Of a stretch of DNA of 64,000 bases, positions 55,911 through 64,000 are shown in pieces. Position numbers and translations under genes: made by a program. Numbering within the stretch: position 1 is the stretch's first letter; each line of letters begins with the position of its first letter. The stretch comes from Zanthoxylum bungeanum (Eukaryota > Streptophyta > Magnoliopsida > Sapindales > Rutaceae). The stretch covers positions 19,056 to 83,055 of the forward strand of contig SKCR01048561.1 in the NCBI GenBank assembly GCA_019454045.1, in the 5' to 3' direction. The notes under the pieces were generated by a model that worked only from the letters and a program-made list of their open reading frames with translations, had not been told where the DNA came from and did not search any database.

Positions 55911-56514
55911 AGGGCAATGAGCTTGAAGCCTATAAATTAAGAATTGTCACTGTGGAAACCCAACCTACCTGACTGGAGATCCTAAGATCTAGGTTTAAAA
56001 TGGACAACTGAAACTTTACGCAATTCAAAACAAGCACTGAAGAGTTTTGTACTCTTTCCCATTCCGATAATGACGCCGAGTGCTGTCTGTCAAGGTTAGG
56101 ATAAGCTGAGGCTTTTAATGATCACTATATTAGGAGATGAGTTCTAATGGGGGTAAAGGCAGATTACATCTTCATAGTAGATCACCTATTTCAAGTAAGA
56201 AGTGAGGCCGCTTCCATGAGATTTTACAGGCTGATCTCCCTAAAGTGCTTGATGAATCCAGTACCGTTGTTTAGGGCCGAAATGAACACAACCGTAGAAT
56301 GAGAAATGGTCGAAGTAAAGCTGTGTGTTGGCAATTGTCTTGGTTTACACCAACGGCAGAACAATTCAAGACTATGGGTAACTGGTTTGCCAAGTAAATC
56401 CGATTGTCATTCACTAGGATAGGTTCAAGGCGAAAACTACCTATTTCGATGCAGCTTTAGTTTACAGAAACTCTTTCAAGTGTCTGCATGAATATTTAGA
56501 GAATTGTGGGGGAT

Positions 56515-57084
56515 TGTTGTAAATTCTCTAATTATTGAGTTTTGATGGAGGAGAGACATGTCATTTGGTTGGTACCCCATGGGACATGTCATCCATTTTA
56601 TAAGAATGCTAAAAAAACTCCAATGATGCATGGTAAGTGTACAACCCTTAGGAGGGTTGCACCTCAAACCAAAGGGTGCCCTTAAGGCACCCTTCCACGT
56701 CTATTTAAAGAGAGTTTTTGTTCATTCGTGGCATCCAGATTTGGAAACAAAACTTGAGTCTCATCATTACGTTTTTTTTTTAATAAAAGAGAGAGTTGCC
56801 CACTATTTCTTAGTTCAAGATCTTCTCATGGAGTGCCCATTGGAGAAGAGGAATCCAAGTTGTCCTGGGAGAACGTTAGCCACAGGACTCGCAGAGCACC
56901 GAGATGAGGCTAATAAATTCTTAAAGACATAGATTAATCTCGACTTGGACGTCATTTATAAGGTTTTTCTGGTTCTCAAACTTTTTAGGGTTTATGTTAG
57001 TTTTGGCATGTTAGGTTAGATTTGTTTCTGGAAATCCGTTATGATGCATGTTATTTTATGTTTAATGACACTAAACCACAAACA
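56515..57084 (+). repeat. 3' LTR of copia family B (UGT intron)
   Basis: Follows the polypurine tract, starts TGTTGTAAATTCTC and ends CACAAACA. Flanked by ATACC. It contains CTATTTAAAGAG, a TATA-like element. Confidence 0.9.
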
Positions 57085-57869
57085 ATACCCACAATAGGTA
57101 TTCGTCAAATCCGTAAGTTTATTTTTTATTTTTTTTTGAATTTAAATTAATAATTTTTATATTAAAACACATCATTTTGTCTTATTATTTAACAATGAAA
57201 ACCTAAAATCTAATAGCTCATAATACTCATTTAATCTTTTGTCGACGTAAAACTTAATAGCTCACAGTACTCATTGGAATATTTGAACTATGTTTATTAA
57301 CTATTTGATGGTGTTTTATCATTGAAATATTTATTACATGTTTATTAAATATTGACAGTGTTTTGTGTTCATGTGTTCTCTGTTGAATCCAAATCCATTA
57401 CGAATAAGTTCTTTACTTCTTATTATTTGTTCCAACTCCAATTTAAATTTAAAGCATATAATATCAAATTAAAAAACCTGCATGATATCGTGCGGGTTTG
57501 ATAATATGTGTAAATCCGTTATTGTGAGTTTGATAATGGAAACTAAAAATTACAATAGGCATGATAGGGGTTCGATAATTTATTGAAAAAACGGGTGCGG
57601 GTTTACCAATACTAAACCCGCACCAAATCTTACCCGCCGCCCTCCCTCATGTAAATAAATCCATGGACTCAAAAGTCAATTTATGGTTAGTTGTTTGTTG
57701 CAAATTTGCATAAATTTAGAAGCTCGAGAGCAGTGTGGAGTGAGAGCTTCTAGTGCGGGCGACTAAAGAGCTTCTGTACTTTTGTGAGCTTTAAGAGCTT
57801 AGTGTTACTGTGACCTAAAGTTTCTTGAGTGAGATTTTGGTACAATGAGTTTTGGATTGAGAGATCAAT

Positions 57870-58110
57870 ATTTTAAAATTTATATTTATTTACTGTATTA
57901 ATTTTCCTCGTTACAATGTCATTTTTTAAAAGAAAAGAGTTAAGTCTATTATACCATGTTCTAGGAGTTTGTTTGAGTTTATAAAATGCTTTGGTTAATT
58001 TGTACATATGATTGGGTAAATCAACATTTTCAAAATCGGGAGGATGTTCAACATAAACTCCCTCCAAAATATACCCATTAAGAAAAATATTTTTGTAAAA
58101 TTTATTTTCA
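57870..58110 (-). pseudogene. Fragment of another copia reverse transcriptase
   Basis: The minus strand reads FLNGYILEGVYVEHPPDF, then HMYKLTKAFYKLKQTPRTWYNRL. This matches the RT block FLNG…E.Y..QP.GF…K..YGLKQ.PR.WY. It is distinct from family B and in the opposite orientation, so it is a separate old insertion in the UGT intron. No flanking LTR seen. Confidence 0.78.
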
Positions 58111-58271
58111 TCAAATTTATTATATTTGCCTATTTTTTTTGGAATTTCACAACATACAATAAAAAAACTTTATTTTCTTCTCATTGAAATATTTAATTTA
58201 TTCTTATTATTTCATTTTAATAGATGTCAAAGGTTATTATTAGTATCACTTCTGTGTATTTCCCTTCTCAG

Positions 58272-59152
58272 GTTCCCAATCAGAAGCACTTATAACAGAG
58301 TTTCCACCATTGAAAGTTAAAGACGTTGCAAGTGTTGAAACACATGATCCAAAAAATTTTGTTAAAGCGATATCAGCCCTGGTGGGTAGTCACAAGGCCT
58401 CTTCAGGAATTATATGGAACTCTTCTCAAGACCTTGAACAAGTTGAATTGACTAAAATGCAACAGCAGTACGATTCCATCCCAATGTTCCCAATAGGTCC
58501 ATTGCACAAGTATTTTCCAGGTACTTCAAGTAGCTTACGATCACAAGATCAAAGTTCCATTTCCTGGTTAGACAAACAAGCACCTAGATCAATCATTTAT
58601 GTAAGCTTTGGTAGTGCTGCTGCTATTAATGATACCCAATTTTTGGAGATAGCTTGGGGCCTAGCCAATAGTAGGGTTCCCTTTCTCTGGGCGGTTCGCC
58701 CAGGATTAGTCCGCGGAGCAGAATGGCTTGAACCGTTGCCAAAAGGGTTCCTGGAAATGTTAGAAGGAAGGGGATACATAGTGAAATGGGCTCCTCAACA
58801 GGAAGTGCTAGCTCATCCTTCTGTTGGAGGATTTTGGACACACAGTGGATGGAACTCAACATTGGAGAGTATATGTGAAGGAGTCCCTATGATTTGCCAG
58901 CCATATCTTGGTGACCAGATGGCGAACGCAAGATTTGTAAGTGATGTTTGGGGAGTTGGGTTGCATTTAGAGGGGAAGTTTGAGAGAATGGAGATTGAAA
59001 GAGCCATAAAAAAATTAATGGTCGAAGCTGAAGGCCAGGAAATAAGAGAGAGGATTATGAATTTGAAGGAAAAATTGAATCTTTGTGTAAGGCAAGGGGG
59101 TTCTTCATATCAATCTCTAGAGAAATTGAGTGATTACATACGGTCAATTTAG
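58272..59152 (+). CDS. UGT exon 2 (UDP-sugar-binding half with PSPG box)
   Basis: An open frame from the CTCAG acceptor to a TAG after DYIRSI. SITSWLD-type and IYVSFGSAAAI blocks precede the PSPG box: it starts WAPQQEVLAHPSVGGFWTH, has HSGWNS in the middle, and ends in GDQ. The terminal Gln is usual for UDP-glucose users. All PSPG-box positions I can judge look intact. It belongs with exon 1 at 49525-50037. Alone it has no proper start codon. Confidence 0.9.
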
Positions 59153-60760
59153 TTTTTCATATCCTTAATCCTTTATTGATTGTGTAATAATTATAGTGAC
59201 TGTCCGAATTTATGATAAGTGCAACGCTCCTTTTATAGTTCGCTATACTTCTAATTTGGAGAGACATGTTAGAGGTTTTGTTTCGATTATCCTCCTCCTG
59301 CACACCTCCTACCTAATATAAAATATTATATATTTATTACAAATGCAATTTTTCTTATCATTTAGAATGATAATTTTTTTTTTTAAAAAAAATAGATAAT
59401 ATTAAATTATCGAGTTAAAAGTGTTGGTTTGTGTAAAGAACATCTTAAAATAATAAATTATTTAACCAACTATAATATGCTAAAAAAATTTAACCACCCG
59501 TAAAAACGCACCACGAAAAAGGCATTGAATCATTTTATAAGTTTAATTTTCTTTAATGATATATAGAAAATATAAAATTTAAGATATTTCCTTGTTTGAT
59601 CTAAATGTAGTGTAATATATATATCTTAGGTAATATGACATGTGATTTAAAATTATTTAATAGGTGATTTAATAGGTGATGTAGGTAATATTATTACATT
59701 AATTAACAATAAAAAAATAAAGTTAACCAACAACAAGGCGCAACTACATAACATAGATTATCCATTATTGTTTTCTCAAATTCAAATCCTGATTTCGCCT
59801 GATTAATATATCGAAATCTCACATGGTTATATGATCTCATGTGTAGAGATAATAAAATGAATTGATGAATTGAATTTGTGTATCCTAAATATATCGAATC
59901 AAAATTTGATGGATTCATATTTGATTCTCAGGATTCTTGAATAAAATAATCTTAAAAGAATATTTGCTTATTCTTGACAAAACTCAATATTATAAATTAC
60001 CATAAATTATTATTTTAATTCTTTATAAATATATATATGAAATACACCATTAATGGATTTATTAAAAATGACAAATTAAATTTGAGCAACACTATTAAAT
60101 TGTAGTAATTGAAAATAATTTTTCGAATTTTAATTGAAAAATAACAACAATTAATAAAAGAAAGATAATAAATGAATCAATGAACTCAATTTTTTTATTT
60201 CATTCGTTTTATAAACAAATCCAATCAAATTAACTTATTTATTAAACAAATAAATTTTTTTATATCATCTTTTATGTGAATAAATAAATGAATCATGATT
60301 CATATACAGTTCGAGGATGAGCTTACAATTAAGTTACAATACAGCTACATATAGTAGTGACCACCGGACCAAATTCTCTCGTGATCTTCATTCTTTGAGA
60401 GCAAAATTTAAGTGGGTAATTAATGGTAAATATAAAATTAATAAATAATAAATCTTAATCATTTACCATCACATATGGGGCGCACTATTTTTAAAAATTG
60501 GGAGTTAGTTGGACTTGGCTTAGTTGGTAGCTTTGTATTGATAGTTATTTGATGATATATAAATATAATTGAATTTTAATCGTATATTATTATAAAAATA
60601 TTTGTGATAAAATATTATAAAAAAACCTAACATAATTTAACTCAATGTTAGATTTAAATTCGAGTTGTATATCCTAATTGAGGGTAATGTCAATTTAGTC
60701 TCAATATTTTGGGTTAAATACTTGTTTATTCCCTATATTTTGAAAATTATCTCAAGATAC
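59153..60760. other. AT-rich intergenic region
   Basis: 3' flank of the UGT gene. No ORF or element recognised. Long AT-rich runs throughout. Confidence 0.6.
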
Positions 60761-61300
60761 TGTTGAAGTTAGCTTCTTCATTAATTTGTAAGATAAGAGT
60801 TTGTCCCATATCTAAAAGAAGTGAGGGTGAACAAGTGCTTATGAGTGGAAGCCCTCTCATTTTAAAGGGAAAATTGGAGAGAAAAATAAAAGCATCTGAT
60901 TTATTTAATAATATATATTATTATTTAAATGGCACTTGGGACTTAGGCACTTGGAAGTAATAATTTAAAGGGTGCCATTATTATTATTTTTTAATAAACA
61001 TTTTTTTATTATTAACTGTAATTAAGGACTTCAATTAATAGTTGTGTTGTTTCAAACGAATTCCATCAAGAGTTATGTTGGTACAAAGATTCTAAGAGTC
61101 ATGATGGTTCGTTGGTTACATTTTCAGAATTGACTATAAAAGAAGACACTATGTATCAAAATTATTACATTCTTCTTCTTCTTCTTTTCTTTTTCCTGAA
61201 AAAGTCAATAACCAAAGATATTTCCTATGGAAATTTTCAGGAATTGCTGCATGCAGATTTGAATTTTGTTGTATCTTGAGAGTGATTTGCCATAACCTTT
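60761..61300 (+). mobile_element. Probable solo copia-type LTR
   Basis: Starts TGTTGAAGTTAGCTTC and has TTTGTCCCATATCT, a block common in copia LTR U3 regions. A TATA-like ACTATAAAAG is at about 61133, and TGTATCTTGAGAGTGATTTG near the end. The 3' edge is not fixed. An inverted repeat CTCAAGATAC/GTATCTTGAG lies at 60751-60760 and 61271-61280. Confidence 0.5.
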
Positions 61301-61323
61301 AAAAGAAAGTGATCTTCATTTTA

Positions 61324-61492
61324 TCATGGGTTGGTGGTGTAGGATTCAGAATCTCACATTGAGATAATGAGTTCGAATTCAGAGAGTGCGTTTCTTGTAA
61401 GATTTTGAGACAGTCAGAGATTTTACCTGCTCCGCTTAAACTCGGAAAGGGTGATTTGACGGCAGAGTTTCCAATAATTTCATTAAAAAAAT
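61324..61492 (+). mobile_element. tRNA-derived SINE
   Basis: A-box-like GGGTTGGTGGTGTAGG and B-box GAGTTCGAATTCAG, then a body and 3' end (GACGGCAGAGTTTCCAATAAT…poly-A) related to the copies at 24634-24800 and 19741-19920. Confidence 0.7.
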
Positions 61493-61556
61493 GTTACACA
61501 CATATCGATTCTAATCAAGCTTCAACGCTACCCTGCCATGCCATTGCTTCGCAAGT

Positions 61557-62014
61557 AGAGATGACAAATATATTCAGATCCAAAAAAATCTGGATTTGCA
61601 ATAATAAAAATGAGGATCCATATATAAAATTTGAAGATCCATGCGGATCCGGATAAATAATATTAAAAATTATTTTTATTTGTGATTTTATTATAATTTT
61701 AAATTTTTGGATTTATATTATTTTGGATGGATTTTAAATTGTAAATGTTATTTTAGCTATTAAATTGTTATTGTTTAGTTAGAAATATTATTTTATTTAT
61801 TTTAGGTATTTAAAATTAAATATTTTTAAGATAAAAATCAAAATACAGATTTTTTTCCCAGATCCGAATATTCGGAGATCCTCATAATAAATATCCGCAT
61901 CCGGATCGGCATAAAAATATGCATATCCGGATGCGAATCCGGATCCATGAAATGAAATACGGATCAAATCCAAATCCATACGAAACCAGATACGGATCCG
62001 TATTTTTCCATCCC
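61557..62014. mobile_element. Miniature element rich in GGATCC/GGATAT motifs
   Basis: Ends AGAGATGACAAATA and TTTTTCCATCCC are loosely inverted. Subterminal regions repeat (C)GGATCC and ATCCGGAT in both orientations. A nearby duplicate without it (62239-62338) marks its limits. hAT-like by end sequence, but the target duplication is not clean. Confidence 0.65.
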
Positions 62015-62238
62015 AACTAGCACCGCCACTCTATGTTTTCCAATTGAATCTGTTATCTAACAACTATCAGGGCAAATAAATTACTAATTAACAACTTAAT
62101 AAGAATAAATAAGAAAAACAATTTTAAAAAAATGGCATATCAACAGTTATTCAAACATTTATTTGAAGCAAATGATTATGGATTTTTGTAGAATCCAATC
62201 AAGAATAACAAACACCAGCTATTTCTTTCACGTATAAC

Positions 62239-62338
62239 ATGTTACATACATATGGATTCTAAACAAGCTTCAACCCTAACCCAGCCATTGCGTCCCGACC
62301 AACATCGTCACTCTTTATTTTCCAATTGAATCTGTTAT
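62239..62338 (+). repeat. Duplicate of the miniature-element target region (empty site)
   Basis: Matches 61491-61556 joined to 62015-62056 without the intervening element: ATGTTACAYACATAT, ATTCTAA.CAAGCTTCAA, then TTTTCCAATTGAATCTGTTAT. Confidence 0.8.
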
Positions 62339-62629
62339 ATTACGACCCCCTCTCTAGAGTGGGCTCAAGCCGAAAATTAAGGTTTACAGCAAAAGTCTAT
62401 CAAAAACATAAAAATAATGTCATAAATCTCATATCTCAAAAGAAATATCTAGACCAACCCGAATGGCGGTTGTAGTAAACGAATCAAATTCTGGTATTGC
62501 TACTGCTACGTTAGCGAACTACCTAGGATGTTTGGGAAAAATGGGGTGAGCTTAAAGAGCCTAGTAAATAAAGCACTCAAACTCTAAACATGACCACACC
62601 CAAACATAGATAATGATGATGAAGCACAC
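62339..62629. other. Non-coding stretch
   Basis: No gene recognised between the duplicate and the LTR start. Confidence 0.6.
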
Positions 62630-64000
62630 TATTAGGGTTGGTGCTCGGAGCGCCAATCCGAATCATATTTATGTATGATTCATGCATATAAACAATATAT
62701 TTTTCCATAATATTACTTATTTAGGGTAACACCTCTTGTTTTTATATACGTATTCGATCTAATAACGATTAGATTGAAATAAATATGATTTAGTGATATG
62801 TATATATTAGACAAAGACCTCAGGATTTACAACGTGGTACGCAGTTACAACATAGTTTGTAATTGTCATTGAGAAGTGTCATTATAAGTTGTATATTCTC
62901 ACATAAAAGTTCATGGTCAAGATTTACTAACATTCGATTGGTAAAATCTGTTGAGACCAGTACATGTCATATATCGGGACTTGGTCCAATGGTTTATCCC
63001 AATGCACTAGAAGTCTCGGGAGACTCATATAGATATGTAGGTTTTTATTTGATAAACACTGAATGGCTCACCGAAGATTTCCTAATAAATGGCACACCAA
63101 CGTCAATAGGAATCTTCTCGAGTCGAGTAGCATAGTGGTCATTCGACTTGAGATACCACTATGGATATATGAGACATTATCCACACTTTAATGGCAGTCA
63201 AGTCACCAATCTATTTAGATCAGACATCCGCCTGCTCGTTGGGTGTAGACCCATGCTCATGATATCCTGTGAATATCAGATAAAATTCGTCAGTCATGTG
63301 TACATGGCATAGGTATCATGTATGTATTTGTGATCTAGTAAATCCATGGACGTGGTATACTTCGGAAGCGAATTCTGAGTGTTATTTAGAGATCATAAAT
63401 TTATAAGTCGACTATATTATACCTTAGGAAATTGACGTACTTATATATATCCCCGTTATAATATTGATAGCCTGTGACAGAGGGATTATACGTATGCACT
63501 GACATCGACTTGGATAGTTTAGTGAGATTATATGTGATCGTCATAATTTATGAGTATGTGAATTATGTACACAAAATTTGATTTCTTGACGGATAAACCT
63601 AAACTTAGAGAGTCCCACAATATGAAGTGTACTCGTAAAGAACTTGGGCAATGTATTATGAATAATACAGATTATTCATAATACTTTATCGGGTTAAATA
63701 AGTTAATTCGAATCGTTTAACAGTTAAATGAAAAGATACATGCATAGGAACCTTTCAGTTATTTCCTAATTAACGTGTATTTGTATTTAGTATATGATAT
63801 TATTAAATACACATTAATTAATTGTTAAATAAGATATTTGACATATATCATAAATATATATTTTGATTATTTAAAGTAAATATGATACATATATTTAGAT
63901 ATTTATATTTAAGTATTATTTAATTATTTAATTGTTAAATAATTAAAGTAATTGAAAAAAAAATATCTAGGGTAATATTTATGTTAGGAAATGATTAAGT
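62630..64000 (+). repeat. LTR of the 2.4 kb copia family, 5' part, runs off the window
   Basis: Starts TATTAGGGTTGGTGCTCGG against TGTTGGGGTTGGTGCTCAG in the 43401-45788 copy, then follows it in order (GTATATATTAGAC…, the TTGGGTGTAGA block near 63240, the AT-rich stretch at 63770-63960). It is in the opposite orientation to that copy. Two G-to-A changes hit the terminal TGTTGG. Confidence 0.85.

Larger units (their letters stand above)
50526..57084 (+). mobile_element. copia family B element in the UGT intron
   Basis: Complete structure: LTR 50526-51040, leader, gag, pol, polypurine tract GTGGGGGAT, LTR 56515-57084. Perfect 5-bp target duplication ATACC at 50521-50525 and 57085-57089. The coding region has many stops and frameshifts. 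It lies in the same orientation as the host gene. Confidence 0.92.
50384..57648. mobile_element. hAT-like remnant in the UGT intron, interrupted by copia
   Basis: Left piece 50384-50525 begins GGGGATGACATTTTTACC and has AACGGGTTTGTTGCGGGTTT. Right piece 57085-57648 has GTGCGGGTTTGATAAT and GGGTGCGGGTTTACCAATAC and ends CCGCCCTCCC. These match the 23587-24320 family. The right terminus is degraded and no target duplication is clear. The copia element entered it at ATACC. Confidence 0.65.
49525..59152 (+). pseudogene. UGT76-type glycosyltransferase, intron full of transposons, exon 1 frameshift
   Basis: Family 1 UDP-glycosyltransferase. Exon 1 (49525-50037) starts METQEEESCK and has RRVILFPLPFQGHVNPMLQL, with the catalytic His in QGH, then IIHTKFNSPN, typical of the UGT76 group. 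In the run CAGGGGGAGAATTC (about 49863-49876) the frame shifts. The downstream frame, starting ENSFACVITDVLWSF, needs one extra base or two fewer. Exon 1 ends at a CAAG|GTAAGA donor. Exon 2 starts at 58272 after CTCAG and joins in phase 1 to give LIQGSQSEA. The 8.2 kb intron holds nested elements. A G-run error in the sequence could mimic the frameshift, so loss of function is probable, not proven. Confidence 0.85.

Noticed and set aside
60480..60700. A fourth SINE (GGCTTAGTTGGTAGC resembles an A box)
   Set aside because: The only B-box-like sequence is too far away, and the 3' end of the family is missing.
62863..63135. A 90-codon gene near the right end
   Set aside because: It lies within an LTR copy and the frame is not conserved in the 43401-45788 partner.

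Overview
This is a plant nuclear window, almost certainly from a flowering eudicot. It holds plant-type genes with introns (an ALB3 copy, an HSP20-like gene and a UGT76-type glycosyltransferase) in a background of LTR retrotransposons, hAT-type miniature elements and tRNA-derived SINEs. I cannot name the species. Only one protein-coding gene looks intact, the HSP20-like gene at 20674-22182 (-).

Left part (1-12000). The 3' part of a Tat/Ogre-like LTR (1-1150, +) truncates the integrase of a decayed Ty3/gypsy element (about 1151-8712, -). The gypsy gag is split by a 2.9 kb inverted-repeat element (4597-7516) with a nearly spacer-free palindromic centre. A hAT-type miniature element (8721-9593) with a perfect 8-bp target duplication follows. 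Then comes an LTR-like element (9972-11998) that itself carries a nested TIR element and abuts a broken ALB3 exon.

ALB3 region (12001-19255, -). Six exon remnants of the thylakoid insertase gene ALB3 can be followed. They carry frameshifts and in-frame stops. A young copia-type element with no pol (12413-18198, target duplication GGATT) sits inside exon 4. The HSP20-like gene follows at 20674-22182.

Middle (23587-49075). In order: a hAT-type element; a complete but decayed copia element (24861-31643); an LTR-like fragment; and a Tat/Ogre-like element with LTR, tRNA-Arg-type primer site, a gag ORF and 29-bp tandem repeats but no pol (33427-about 39790). Next is a 3'-truncated copia element with a 2.4 kb LTR (39795-45788, -). 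This interrupts a second copia family (45789-49075, -), whose LTR contains another hAT-type element.

UGT region (49525-59152, +). This is a two-exon UGT76-like gene with a phase-1 intron. The intron is swollen to 8.2 kb by a hAT-like element that was itself entered by a copia element (TSD ATACC), plus a separate RT fragment. Exon 1 carries a frameshift. The right end (60761-64000) holds an LTR-like fragment, a SINE, a miniature element with its empty-site duplicate nearby, and the start of another copy of the 2.4 kb LTR family.

The strongest unexplained signal is sequence sharing between unrelated retrotransposon families. TTCGAACG-rich tandem arrays recur at seven places, in the LTRs or leaders of three families. 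A separate module of about 100 bp occurs twice in the Tat/Ogre-like LTR and once, antisense, in the RT-less copia element.
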